Shown: positions 1 through 8,405, numbered from the stretch's first letter. The stretch is DNA of 62,419 nucleotides from Actinomycetes bacterium (GCA_023458095.1 JAEXAS010000019.1:1-62419); one strand, 5' to 3'. Notes: generated from the letters alone by a model not told the origin. A program made the numbers and translations.

Positions 1-1557
1 CACCGGCCCCGGCGACCACCGTCCGCGCAACGCGGAAACCTTGCGACCCACTCGGAAAGTGCCGGTGGTCTTCACCGAGCGCTTCTTGATGAAGAATCCT
101 TGAACCCGCACCGCGCGGCCTGCATTGACGATTCCGGCGCCGCAGCGGGTCGAACTGCACGAGCGCATCGGGGTGGCGCTGTATTGCAGGGCTTGCGCAA
201 GCCGTGACGGTGACCAGCGAGGATGGCGTGCCGCGATCAACGCGGCTACTCCGGAAACATGCGGCGCGGCCATGGATGTTCCGGACATCCAGCCGTAGCC
301 GGGATCGCCCAGGGTGATGGCGCCAAGGTTCCAGGTCGAGAAGATCTCGCTGCAGTTGGCCCGGGTCGGTCCACAGATCACATTTCCCGCCCCGGAACCG
401 CCGGGAGCAGCGATGGTCGCCGGGGCTGAGGATGTGCCGTAGTTGCTGTAGGAAGCGCGCTTGCCGGTCGCTGTCGACGCGGTGACTCGGATCACGTTCT
501 TGCAGTTCGCCGGGGCGCTGTACTTCAACGGAAGCGGATCGCCCCAGGCGTCACCATTGCCGGTAGCGACGACCACGGCCACTCCCTTGGAGACTGCCTT
601 GTTGATGGCCGTCTGCATGGCGCGTGAGCAGGAGCCGTAGCCGCCCAAGGACATGTTCAGGATTTTGGCTGGATTGCGATTGGCAGGCAGTCCGCCCCCG
701 GAGTAGGTGCCTGAGCCCCAGTAGATGGCGGTGATGATGTCGGCTTCGCTGCCGCTGCCACGCCCCAGCGCGCGCAAGGGCTCGATCTTGACGTCCGGGG
801 CGACTCCGACCACGCCGCTGGAGTTACGGAGGGCGCCGATGATCCCGGCAACGTGGGTGCCATGCCAACTCGAATGGTTGGCGCTGTCGCCATCGCCCAT
901 GTCGGTGGGGTTGCTGTCGCGACCGTTGCCGTCGCCGGCACTGCTGGCCTTGCTGGTGAAGTCGTAGCCGGCGATGACGTTGCCGCCCAGTACTGAAGTG
1001 GTCGAACCGGTGAGATCGGGGTGTGGTGTGATGCCGGTGTCGATGACCCCAACCACGACGCCTTTGCCGGTGCTGGTTCCCCAGGCAGAATCGGCGAAGG
1101 TTCCGTAGTTGCTACCGGCGTGAGTGTCGATGTTCCACAGGTTCGGCTCGTCGTTGACGTCGGTCGGGTAGAAAGTCATGCCCGGCTCTGCGGCGGCAAT
1201 CCCAGGCTTGTCTTCGACCTGGTTTTGGATTTGCTCAGCCTGATGGTCGCTCACCGGGGCCGCAAGGCTGACCTCGACCGTGGTGGGAGTGATGGTCTGT
1301 GCTGAGGTTGCGGTCACACCGGCGACGTTGTCGGCGGCGTCACTGATCGCCGCTTTGGCCGCCGCAAGCGGATCGGCCGGAGCGGTGTCGAAGGTGACGA
1401 TGACCGACTGGGTGCCGTCCGCCGAAGCTGCGTCGGACTGAATCTGTTTCGTCGCGCCCTCCGACGGTGAATCGGCGGGCGGCGCCGCCTGCGCTGGTGC
1501 CGCAGTGATGATGAGGCCCAGTGCGATTCCGGCGGTAACCACCGACCATTGCTTCAT
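1..1557 (-). CDS. Secreted S8 (subtilisin-like) serine peptidase, 3' end outside window
   Basis: Read on the minus strand from ATG at 1557, the frame stays open for 519 codons to the window edge, so the C-terminus is missing. It starts with a signal peptide (MKQWSVV, hydrophobic core, cut near AQA-AP), then an inhibitor_I9-like propeptide (about residues 45-125). The subtilase domain shows the full triad: Asp about 173 in GVIDTGI, His about 232 in WHGTHVAG, Ser about 428 in GTSMAAPH. The last visible residues (GTFRVGRKV, GRWSPGP) begin a domain like the one ending the 16.8-kb secreted protein in this window. It should be an exported protease; the substrate is unknown. Confidence 0.93.
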   Translation of the reverse strand, partial: MKQWSVVTAGIALGLIITAAPAQAAPPADSPSEGATKQIQSDAASADGTQSVIVTFDTAPADPLAAAKAAISDAADNVAGVTATSAQTITPTTVEVSLAAPVSDHQAEQIQNQVEDKPGIAAAEPGMTFYPTDVNDEPNLWNIDTHAGSNYGTFADSAWGTSTGKGVVVGVIDTGITPHPDLTGSTTSVLGGNVIAGYDFTSKASSAGDGNGRDSNPTDMGDGDSANHSSWHGTHVAGIIGALRNSSGVVGVAPDVKIEPLRALGRGSGSEADIITAIYWGSGTYSGGGLPANRNPAKILNMSLGGYGSCSRAMQTAINKAVSKGVAVVVATGNGDAWGDPLPLKYSAPANCKNVIRVTASTATGKRASYSNYGTSSAPATIAAPGGSGAGNVICGPTRANCSEIFSTWNLGAITLGDPGYGWMSGTSMAAPHVSGVAALIAARHPRWSPSRLAQALQYSATPMRSCSSTRCGAGIVNAGRAVRVQGFFIKKRSVKTTGTFRVGRKVSALRGRWSPGPV

Positions 1558-1656
1558 AGGTGAGCGGACTCGATTCTTGCGTTGTGCCTGGGGGCGTGGT
1601 CGCCCTGCTCGAGCCTACGTGACGGCGCGGGAAACCGAAGCCTCCCGGGCCGGATT

Positions 1657-1851
1657 TCACATGCCGACGAACATGTAGGTGACCTGGTGGAACAGGGCAT
1701 TCAGGTTGTTGCCGGTGAGGGCAAGCGTTGCGATGAGGACCGCGCTGATGAGCGCGATCATGATCCCGTATTCGATGGCGGCTGCGCCGCGATCATCACC
1801 AGCGGTGGGGGAAGCGACGGTGGCCACTGGGGAAGCGGTCATCTTCTGCAT
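1657..1851 (-). CDS. Flp/Fap-type pilin subunit
   Basis: A 64-residue protein with a short leader and the type IVb prepilin pattern: DDRGAAAIEYGIMIALISAV, where cleavage falls before the AAAIEYG stretch and the Glu of IEYG is the conserved E5-like residue. One hydrophobic helix follows. The start at 1851 is chosen because AAGGAG lies five bases upstream; an upstream extension in the same frame lacks pilin character. It would be a structural subunit of a Flp/Tad pilus. No tad assembly genes lie nearby, so it is either an orphan or the edge of a locus. Confidence 0.85.
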   Translation of the reverse strand: MQKMTASPVATVASPTAGDDRGAAAIEYGIMIALISAVLIATLALTGNNLNALFHQVTYMFVGM

Positions 1852-1969
1852 CTGGACTCCTTGGACTGAGTGGAGGCGGGGGGCCGCCAGACGAAGCAAG
1901 CATGATGATTGCGGATGGAAATAGGTTTCGTCAAAGCATTTGGTCAATCTTTTGGGATATTGTCGATTT

Positions 1970-1988
1970 AGTCCCCCGCACGGGGACT
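1970..1988. promoter_or_regulatory. Palindrome AGTCCCC-N5-GGGGACT
   Basis: Seven-base perfect arms (1970-1976, 1982-1988) with a 5-base spacer, about 120 bases upstream of the pilin start. It could be an operator or a short hairpin. A related palindrome lies 28 bases away and another upstream of prfB. Confidence 0.4.
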
Positions 1989-2015
1989 GTCGGATGGCCG
2001 AAATGGTCGAACAAT

Positions 2016-2032
2016 GTCCCCCATTGGGGGAC
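2016..2032. promoter_or_regulatory. Palindrome GTCCCCC-ATT-GGGGGAC
   Basis: Perfect seven-base arms around a 3-base centre. It shares the GTCCCC...GGGGAC core with 1970-1988 and with the outer arms at 56621-56661. The binding factor, if any, is unknown. Confidence 0.4.
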
Positions 2033-2422
2033 TTGGCGTCGCGCAAGGCCGCATTTGTCTTAGCGAGAGGGGTGGTGCCTGGCGGCGGCGGGTGTCCCAG
2101 TGCGCCTGGGTGCATCTCCGGTGTTGGTGCTGCGGTGACGGCGAGGCGAGGATCGATGGATTCTCATTGCCCGTTCTGGGGATTGATCCCTGCCTTGGTT
2201 TGGCAGGTAATTGATGCGGCGTTGGTTTTAGTCGTTCTATTCATAGGGTGTCGGGTGAGTAATGTCGAGGTGTGGATTAGGCGTCCCGGCGCTCGCCAAA
2301 AAGCCTGGCCAGGTGGCGCACTGTGAGGTTGCTGACGTGCTCGGGCTGAGCAGCGTGGAACAGGCCAGCTCTGGACGCCGACCCACTTCGCAGGCGAGGA
2401 TTCGGGGCATGAGGAGGTCGTG

Positions 2423-2959
2423 ATGATCTTTGGAAGTGCTGACCAGCTTCGAATCCGGGATGCCGATCTGCCTGATGCGGCTGCGGTGCTGTCCATGCTC
2501 AACGAACTCGATCATGAAACCAAGTTCATGATGATGGAACCCGGTGAACGCGGGCTTGATGTGGCGCGCTTCGCCGGTTGGTTGGCCGAACTGCGGCTGC
2601 GCGGCGACTGTTACCTGTTGGCGGTTCAAGGTTCGGAGGTGGTCGGCTTCGCTCACGCTGAGCGGGGTTCCTATCGTCGTAACCGGCACAGCGCTCTGGT
2701 GGTGATCGGCCTGCTCCCGCAGGCCCGCGGCCAAGGCCTGGGGACGCGCCTGTTGGCGCGGATCGATGACTGGGCACGGTTGTCCGGGGTGACTCGGCTG
2801 GAACTGACCGTGATGGCCCACAATCTGGCGGCCATCGGGCTCTACGCCAAGCGTGGCTACGCCGCTGAAGGGGTGCGTCGGCAGTCTTTGATGGTTGACG
2901 GTGAACCCGTCGACGAGTTGGCCATGGCCAAGATCCTTCCTCGCCCCGCGAACCGCTGA
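2423..2959 (+). CDS. GNAT-family N-acetyltransferase
   Basis: 178 residues with the GNAT fold: beta strands around YLLAVQGSEVVGFAHAE, then the acetyl-CoA loop (motif A) VIGLLPQARGQGLGTRLLA with the Q-x-x-G-x-G/A pattern, then motif B LAAIGLYAKRGYAAEGVRR. It transfers an acetyl group from acetyl-CoA to an unknown amine. ATG at 2423 is preferred over GTG at 2420 because GAGGAGG at 2411-2417 is then correctly spaced. It lies just upstream of iorA, with its own spacing. Confidence 0.85.
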   Translation: MIFGSADQLRIRDADLPDAAAVLSMLNELDHETKFMMMEPGERGLDVARFAGWLAELRLRGDCYLLAVQGSEVVGFAHAERGSYRRNRHSALVVIGLLPQARGQGLGTRLLARIDDWARLSGVTRLELTVMAHNLAAIGLYAKRGYAAEGVRRQSLMVDGEPVDELAMAKILPRPANR

Positions 2960-3012
2960 GTGGGCGACGCCTCGGTCTGGTCCTAAACTACGCGGGACGC
3001 GAAGGAAGGTAC

Positions 3013-4701
3013 TTGAAGGTGCGTACACGAATGCTCTCCGGCAACGAGGCCGTGGCCCTGGGTGCTTGGGAGGCTGGAGTCGCTGTCGGCTGTGGCTACC
3101 CGGGCACCCCCTCGACCGAAATCCTGGAGGCCTTGGCTACTCAGCCCGAGGTCTACACCGAATGGTCGGTCAACGAGAAGGTCGCCTTGGAAGTCGGTGT
3201 CGGGGCCTCACTGGCCGGCGGCCGGACGCTGGTCACCATGAAGCACGTCGGGGTCAATGTGGCCGCCGACCCGCTGTTCACCGCGAGCTATCTGGGAGTG
3301 CGCGGCGGACTGGTGGTGATCACCGCTGACGACCCGTCCATGCACTCCTCGCAGAACGAGCAGGACAACCGCAACTATGCGATCGCGGCCAAGGTTCCGA
3401 TGCTGGAGCCCTCGGACTCCCAAGAGGCCCGCGAGTTCACCCGGCTGGCGTTCGAGATCTCTGAGACCTACGACACCCCGGTGTTCCTTCGCATGACCAC
3501 CCGGCTGTCGCACTCCAAGAGCTTGGTCGACCCCTTCCCGACCGGACGCCCGGAACGCACTGAAGCTCCAGTGGCTCGCGGCTTCGTCTCCGACCCGGGC
3601 AAATACGTGATGATCCCGGGTAACGCCCGCCGCCGCCGGGTGGCGGTCGAGGAGCGGATGAATGCGCTCATCGCCGATGCGGCCCAGCATCCGTCCAACC
3701 GCATTGAATGGCCCGCAGGGCTGGCGGAAACTGCGACCGCACCGATCGGCATCGTCACCTCCGGCATTCCCTATACCTACGTCAAAGAGGTCGCACCGGA
3801 TGCAGCGGTGCTCAAACTCGGCTTGGTGCATCCGCTGTCGAAGGACCTGATCGCCGACTTCGCAGCCAGAGTCGACAAGCTCTACGTCGTCGAGGAACTC
3901 GATGCCGTCCTGGAAACCCAACTCAAAGCCTGGGGGATCGACTGCATCGGCAAGGACGCCTTCCCCGCGATCGGGGAGTTCACCCCGGCGATCGTGGCCG
4001 CCGGTCTGGGGCGGACCTGGGTTGGGCCAGGGCCTGCTGCCGAAATCGATGTGGCGGCGCGGCGTCCGGGACTGTGCGCGGGCTGCCCTCACGATCACGT
4101 CTTCACCGAGCTGCGCCGCAAGGGAATGCTGGTCTCCGGTGACATCGGCTGCTACTCCTTGGGGGTGCTGCCGCCCTACAACGCGATGGACACCTTGCTC
4201 GACATGGGGGCCTCCCTGACCATGGCGCAGGGCATGGACATCGTGGTTCCCGAAGCTCAGCGCGGCAAGATCGCTGCCGTGATCGGCGACTCGACCTTCG
4301 CCCACTCCGGGATCACCGGATTGCTGAATGCCGCCTGGAATCAGCGTGACGGGCTCTATATCGTGCTCGACAACGGCACGACCGCCATGACCGGAATGCA
4401 GCCCAATCCGATGAGCGGTGAACGCATGGGACGCCAGGACACCTTCAGCGTCGACTATCAGCTGCTGGCCCAGGCCTTCGGTATTCCGGCCGAGAACGTC
4501 GGCATGGTCGACGCCTACGACACCGAGGGCATTTCGGCGGCGATCGACACCTTGGCTGATCGCGGCGGTGTGCGGCTGCTGGTGGTGATGGGTCTGTGCC
4601 TGATCGAAGGCCAGAAGCTGCAGCGTCTGGACAAGCTGGACGCCAAGAAGACCACTCGGCGTCAACTCGTCCAACTCAATACCGTGGGAGGCCAGAAATG
4701 A
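3013..4701 (+). CDS. iorA: Indolepyruvate ferredoxin oxidoreductase, alpha subunit
   Basis: 562 residues. Thiamine-diphosphate-dependent 2-oxoacid:ferredoxin oxidoreductase alpha chain, which decarboxylates aryl- or branched pyruvates to acyl-CoA and passes electrons to a low-potential acceptor. Visible: N-terminal pyrimidine-binding domain (GNEAVALGAWEAGV, GYPGTPSTEI), a CAGCPHDHVF motif near residue 355, and the TPP/Mg region GDIGCYSLG...GDSTFAHSGI...DNGTTAMTG. Most IorA proteins are longer and end in a two-cluster ferredoxin domain; here the C-terminus (LNTVGGQK) has no cysteines, so that domain is missing. TTG start at 3013 follows GAAGGAAGG. The stop overlaps iorB (ATGA), indicating translational coupling. 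Confidence 0.9.
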   Translation: MKVRTRMLSGNEAVALGAWEAGVAVGCGYPGTPSTEILEALATQPEVYTEWSVNEKVALEVGVGASLAGGRTLVTMKHVGVNVAADPLFTASYLGVRGGLVVITADDPSMHSSQNEQDNRNYAIAAKVPMLEPSDSQEAREFTRLAFEISETYDTPVFLRMTTRLSHSKSLVDPFPTGRPERTEAPVARGFVSDPGKYVMIPGNARRRRVAVEERMNALIADAAQHPSNRIEWPAGLAETATAPIGIVTSGIPYTYVKEVAPDAAVLKLGLVHPLSKDLIADFAARVDKLYVVEELDAVLETQLKAWGIDCIGKDAFPAIGEFTPAIVAAGLGRTWVGPGPAAEIDVAARRPGLCAGCPHDHVFTELRRKGMLVSGDIGCYSLGVLPPYNAMDTLLDMGASLTMAQGMDIVVPEAQRGKIAAVIGDSTFAHSGITGLLNAAWNQRDGLYIVLDNGTTAMTGMQPNPMSGERMGRQDTFSVDYQLLAQAFGIPAENVGMVDAYDTEGISAAIDTLADRGGVRLLVVMGLCLIEGQKLQRLDKLDAKKTTRRQLVQLNTVGGQK

Positions 4702-5294
4702 GCGCGGTCTTCAATGTGTTGATGGTTGGCGTCGGCGGCCAAGGCATCGTGCTGGCCTCCGACGTGCTGGCTGAGGCAGCCGCGTTGGCCGGTCATGACG
4801 TCAAGAAGAGCGAGATCCACGGAATGTCTCGGCGCGGCGGGCCGGTGTTCAGCCATGTCCGCTTCGGCGAGAAGGTGCATTCGGCCGTGATCGATGAAGG
4901 CACTGCCGATGTGATCGTCGCCATGGAGCCGATGGAGCTGCTGCGCTGGGCGCCGTGGGCTCATGCCGGAGCGGACGCCTGTTATCTGGATCAACCGCTG
5001 CTCCCGATTGGGGTTGAGGCCTACCCGGAGAATGTTCGCGCAGAGATCGAGCGCATCTTCGGCCGGGTGGTTCGGGTGGAGTTGGCCGCGATCCGGCGCA
5101 GCGTCCCGGCGAAGGTTCGCAACACTGCCCTGTTGGGGGCCGCGTCGTTGTTCTTCCCGCTGCCCGAAGAGCAGCTTCGCGCCGCGGTGGAGCTTCTGGC
5201 TCCTCGCGGCAGTGCGGAGGCGAACCTGGCCGCCTTCGATACCGGACGCAGCCTCGCAATGGCGCAACTGATGGAGGTCGCCGATGTGGAATGA
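4698..5294 (+). CDS. iorB: Indolepyruvate ferredoxin oxidoreductase, beta subunit
   Basis: 198 residues. Gamma-type POR/KOR domain protein that pairs with IorA: the glycine-rich start GVGGQGIVLASDVLAEAA, then the family signature KKSEIHGMSRRGGPVFSHVR. ATG at 4698 overlaps the iorA stop by four bases. The 3' end overlaps the ligase gene by 11 bases, so iorA, iorB and paaK are certainly one operon. No iron-sulfur ligand set is visible in this subunit. Confidence 0.92.
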   Translation: MSAVFNVLMVGVGGQGIVLASDVLAEAAALAGHDVKKSEIHGMSRRGGPVFSHVRFGEKVHSAVIDEGTADVIVAMEPMELLRWAPWAHAGADACYLDQPLLPIGVEAYPENVRAEIERIFGRVVRVELAAIRRSVPAKVRNTALLGAASLFFPLPEEQLRAAVELLAPRGSAEANLAAFDTGRSLAMAQLMEVADVE

Positions 5295-6591
5295 AGCCGC
5301 GCAAGCCTTGCCGGTCGAGCAATTGCGTGAACTGCAACTGCAGCGGATGCGCGACCTGGTGTCCCTGGTGTACGAGCAGGTGCCGTTCTACCGGCGCCGC
5401 TTCGAGGAGGCCGGACTGCGTCCTGAGGAGGTGACCAGCCTGGACGATGTGGCCAGGCTGCCGTTCACCTCCAAATACGACATGCGTGAGGTCTTTCCCT
5501 TCGGGTTGTTCGCCTGCGACGCCAGCGACATCGTCGAGGTCCACATGTCGTCGGGCACGACCGGCAAACCCGTCGTGGGTGGGTACACCCGCAACGACGT
5601 GAGCGTCTGGGGTGAGGTCATGGCACGCACCCTGGACGCTGGCGGGGTCGGCACGCAGGACATCATTCAGGTTGCCTACGGCTATGGCCTGTTCACTGGT
5701 GGGCTGGGCGGACACTATGGCGGCACCACCCTGGGGGCGATGACCTTGCCGATGAGTTCAGGCAACACCTTCCGCCAGTTGAACACCATGGCCGACTTCG
5801 GGACCACCGCGCTGCTGTGCACCCCGTCCTACGCCCAGTTCATCGCCGAGTATGCCGCCGAGCATGGCATCGACGTGGCCGGCGGTCCGCTACGGGCAGG
5901 ATTCTTCGGCGCCGAGCCGTGGAGCGAGGCCATGCGGGCCGATATCGAGGCCAAGCTGGGCATCAAGGCCTACGACATCTACGGGTTGACCGAGTTGATC
6001 GGGCCCGGGGTGGCCGCGGAGTGCACCGAGCAGGACGGCCTGCACGTCTTCGAAGACCATTTCTATCCCGAGATCATTGATCCCGAGACCGGGGAGGTGT
6101 TGCCGGCCGGTGAGAAGGGGGAGCTGGTTCTCACCACACTCACTCGCACCGGGACGCCGGTGGTCCGCTACCGCACCCGCGACATCACCTACTTGATGGA
6201 CGCCCCGTGCGCCTGCGGACGCACGTCGCGGCGCATTCATCGTCTGATGGGCCGCAATGATGACATGCTGATCATTCGGGGAGTCAATGTGTTCCCCCAG
6301 CAGGTCGAAGAGGTACTGCTGCGCGTCGAGGGTGTGGAGCCGTACTACCAGATCGTCGTGGACCGCGATGGTGCCATGGACACCCTCGAGGTTGAGGTCG
6401 AAATGGCTGCTGATCTGTTCTCTGACGAGGTGAAACAGATCCTGGCCTTGGAACGCAAGATCGAACACGAGTTGAAGCTGGCCCTGGGCATTCAGGCCAC
6501 CGTGAAGTTGGTCAATCCCAAGACCATCGAACGTAGTGAAGGCAAGGCCAAGCGGATCGTCGACCGGCGGTCTGTCCCGACGGGTGTGTGA
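5284..6591 (+). CDS. paaK: Phenylacetate-CoA ligase family adenylate-forming enzyme
   Basis: 435 residues. ANL-superfamily acyl-CoA ligase that activates an (aryl)acetate with ATP and CoA. Visible: N-terminal QLQRMRDLVSLVYEQVPFYRRRF, the ATP-binding P-loop SSGTTGKPVV, GFFGAEPWSE, the YGLTE adenine motif, and the C-terminal lid with RIVDRR. Beside iorAB it could run as an acyl-CoA synthetase, or in reverse to recover ATP from aryl-acetyl-CoA formed by IorAB, as inferred for amino-acid fermenters. Substrate specificity cannot be read from sequence. Confidence 0.92.
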   Translation: MWNEAAQALPVEQLRELQLQRMRDLVSLVYEQVPFYRRRFEEAGLRPEEVTSLDDVARLPFTSKYDMREVFPFGLFACDASDIVEVHMSSGTTGKPVVGGYTRNDVSVWGEVMARTLDAGGVGTQDIIQVAYGYGLFTGGLGGHYGGTTLGAMTLPMSSGNTFRQLNTMADFGTTALLCTPSYAQFIAEYAAEHGIDVAGGPLRAGFFGAEPWSEAMRADIEAKLGIKAYDIYGLTELIGPGVAAECTEQDGLHVFEDHFYPEIIDPETGEVLPAGEKGELVLTTLTRTGTPVVRYRTRDITYLMDAPCACGRTSRRIHRLMGRNDDMLIIRGVNVFPQQVEEVLLRVEGVEPYYQIVVDRDGAMDTLEVEVEMAADLFSDEVKQILALERKIEHELKLALGIQATVKLVNPKTIERSEGKAKRIVDRRSVPTGV

Positions 6592-6601
6592 GGGGACGGC
6601 A

Positions 6602-7009
6602 ATGATCCTGAAGCAGGTATCGGTATTTCTGGAGAGTCGCCGAGGCCGCCTGGCGCCGGTCATTCGGCAGTTGGGGGAGCGCGGCATCAATCTGCGCGCG
6701 CTCATGCTGGCCGAGACCGATCGATTCGGCATTCTGCGGTTCATCGCCGATGACGCTGAGGCGGCGTTGGCTGCCATGCAGGAGTTGGGCAATACCGCCC
6801 GCATTTCGGAGGTGTTCGGCATTGAGGTGTCCGACCGTCCGGGCGCCTTGGCTGAGATTCTGGCCATCTTCGACGACTCCGAGGTCAGCATCGAGTATCT
6901 GTACGCCGAACTTGCTGGCCCCGGCGACCAGGCGCTGCTCGTGCTCAAACTCGATCCCTTCGACGAAGCCAAAGCGCTGTTGGCTGCGGCCGGGCTGCCG
7001 CAGGCCTGA
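6602..7009 (+). CDS. Tandem ACT-domain protein
   Basis: 135 residues forming two ACT modules (LKQVSVFLESRRGRLAPVI and FGIEVSDRPGALAEILAIF). ACT domains bind amino acids. This type is commonly found beside iorAB-paaK and probably senses an aromatic or branched amino acid, possibly regulating the ligase or the operon. ATG at 6602 lies 10 bases after paaK, with GAGGGGA upstream; the operon ends here. Confidence 0.88.
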   Translation: MILKQVSVFLESRRGRLAPVIRQLGERGINLRALMLAETDRFGILRFIADDAEAALAAMQELGNTARISEVFGIEVSDRPGALAEILAIFDDSEVSIEYLYAELAGPGDQALLVLKLDPFDEAKALLAAAGLPQA

Positions 7010-7052
7010 TCCGAAGGCTCGCCGCTCAGTCTCGAATTCGCGCACCACACCC

Positions 7053-7078
7053 CATACGTCAGGAAAACCTGACGTATG
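7053..7078. promoter_or_regulatory. Perfect inverted repeat CATACGTCAGG-AAAA-CCTGACGTATG
   Basis: Eleven-base perfect arms with a 4-base A loop, 47 bases upstream of the NifX-like gene and 43 after the ACT gene. No T-tract follows, and the site is in the promoter position for the next gene, so an operator for an unidentified dimeric regulator is more likely than a terminator. Confidence 0.5.
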
Positions 7079-7124
7079 CTGAGCCGTCCGTCCATCAGGG
7101 GCGAGATCGACTCGAGGAGAGCAC

Positions 7125-7496
7125 ATGCGGATCGTTGTGACGGCTCAGACTGACCAGGGACTGGATGCTCCAGTGGCGCAGCATTTCGGGCATGCGCCCT
7201 TCTTTGCCATCGTGGACGCCGATGCCGCCGAGGTTTCCTCGGTGCAGACCGTCGCCAACCCTTTCCTGGAGGGTCATCAACCCGGCCAGATCCCCGGCTA
7301 CGTCCATGAGTTGGGCGCTGAGGTGATGCTCAGCGGCGGCATGGGGGGACGGGCCATCGCGTTCTTCAATCAGTTCGGTATCGCTGCGGCGACCGGCGCG
7401 TCCGGTACGGTCGCCGAATCGATCGCGGCCTTTCTCGACGGGCGCCTGGGTGGAGCCTCGGCCTGTGCCGACAGTGAGGCGCACGGGCACGCGTAA
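7125..7496 (+). CDS. NifX/NifB-C-terminal-like (dinitrogenase FeMo-cofactor family) protein
   Basis: 123 residues of the Nitro_FeMo-Co fold (PF02579-like): MRIVVTAQTDQGLDAPVAQHFGHAPFF at the N-terminus with the conserved HFGxAxxF, and VMLSGGMGGRAIAFF in the middle. Members bind iron-sulfur or molybdenum clusters. Here there is no nitrogenase context, so the client is unknown. The tail has one Cys and two His (ACADSEAHGHA), possibly metal ligands. GAGGAGAGC precedes ATG 7125. A strong palindrome sits just upstream. Confidence 0.85.
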   Translation: MRIVVTAQTDQGLDAPVAQHFGHAPFFAIVDADAAEVSSVQTVANPFLEGHQPGQIPGYVHELGAEVMLSGGMGGRAIAFFNQFGIAAATGASGTVAESIAAFLDGRLGGASACADSEAHGHA

Positions 7497-7500
7497 GCCG

Positions 7501-7797
7501 TTACCCGGCCCGATGTCCACGGCCGGGGCCATGACCGCACGGGCAGGGAGTGGATTCGTGTGAGGGGCAGTCGCAGTCGGCGCGCTGACAGCCGCCGCGG
7601 GTCAGGTGTCCCCAACGTTCGTGGGCGGCCTGCCTGCTGATGCCGATGGCTTGGCCGATGGTGGCCCAGCTCGCTCCAGCCCGACGGGCTTGAACGACCG
7701 CCTGGGTGAGGTCGTCTTCAGCCTGCCGCAGTTCCGCGGACGCCGCGCTGAGTGCAGTCAGCGCAGTGTCTTCTCCTTCGTCGCCCATGGTGATCAT
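7501..7797 (-). CDS. Small helix-turn-helix protein with Cys/His-rich tail
   Basis: 98 residues from ATG 7797 (ATG 7788 is possible). An acidic helix (SAELRQAEDDLTQAVVQARR) is followed by a clear helix-turn-helix, ASWATIGQAIGISRQAAHER, like those of sigma region 4 or LuxR proteins. The tail has five cysteines and several histidines (CQRADCDC, CPCGHG), suggesting metal or redox sensing. It is convergent with the NifX-like gene, four bases apart. It could be a transcription regulator; no family name is certain. Confidence 0.75.
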   Translation of the reverse strand: MITMGDEGEDTALTALSAASAELRQAEDDLTQAVVQARRAGASWATIGQAIGISRQAAHERWGHLTRGGCQRADCDCPSHESTPCPCGHGPGRGHRAG

Positions 7798-7980
7798 TGT
7801 CCCCGATAATCCGTGAGGGCCGTTTGCCTTCCTTCGCCTCACTGGGGACGCCACCGGCTGGCTGTGTGCCGGCCCCCTTCGGCTGGTTGCGGACGCCAGG
7901 CGCAGACTGCTCGGTGGTCCTCCTTTCGTCGGTTGGTTGAGGAGGTTATGCGCAGACTGCTCGGTGGCCTTCCTGTTGTC

Positions 7981-8403
7981 GGTTGGTTGAGGAGGCCGCT
8001 TTGGTGGCCGTCTCGAAACCTGGTGGGCTAGTTTGTGGGGGTTGTAGCGGGGGTTTCGAGACGCTCACTTCGTTCGCTCCTCAACCAGCCGGAGGGGAGG
8101 GTGTTCGCTGCTCAACCTGCCGGTGGGGTTCCGTTGGTTGAGGAGGCCAGGCGCAGACTGCTTGGTGGCCTTGCTTTCGTCGGTTGGTTGAGGAGGCCCG
8201 ATAGGGCCGTCTCGAAACCTGGCAAGGTGGTTTGTGGGGCTTGTGGCGGGGGTTTCGAGACGCTCACTTCGTTCGCTCCTCAACCAGCCGTGGGTGGGGT
8301 GGTGCGTTCTTTGGTTGGTTTCGGGGGGAGCCATTTGTCGGTGTGGCGCTTCCCTGTCTTTGTTGGTTGAGGAGGCCGCGTTAGCGGCCGTCTCGAAACC
8401 TGG
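7981..8403. repeat. Interspersed palindromic repeat cluster I (3 A-type, 2 B-type units)
   Basis: A-type units have the form GGTTGAGGA-stem-GTCTCGAAACC: 7981-8020, 8182-8219, 8362-8400. B-type units (GGTTTCGAG...CTCCTCAACC) at 8052-8090 and 8251-8289 are the same ends inverted, with the fixed core ACGCTCACTTCGTTCGC. A and B pairs enclose a conserved spacer of about 30 bases (GAGGTGGTTTGTGG-like). Translated frames over this block are artefacts. The 600 bases from 7798 to 8405 contain no other gene; degenerate half units occur at about 7930-7960 and 8130-8150. Confidence 0.9.
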
Positions 8404-8405
8404 TG

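Larger units (their letters stand above)
1852..2422. other. 571-base intergenic region upstream of the pilin
   Basis: No convincing gene. Part of it (about 1910-1975) is AT-richer than its surroundings. It holds two perfect GTCCCC/GGGGAC palindromes (listed separately). The short reading frames here lack recognisable domains and ribosome-binding sites. Confidence 0.6.

Noticed and set aside
3208..4674. 488-codon frame antisense to iorA
   Set aside because: Shadow frame without motifs or a ribosome-binding site.
8065..8334. Small frames over the palindromic repeats (RSERSERLETP-like proteins, also at 8234-8455, 8681-9013 and 22234-22627)
   Set aside because: They translate the repeat itself; the same peptide recurs wherever the repeat occurs.
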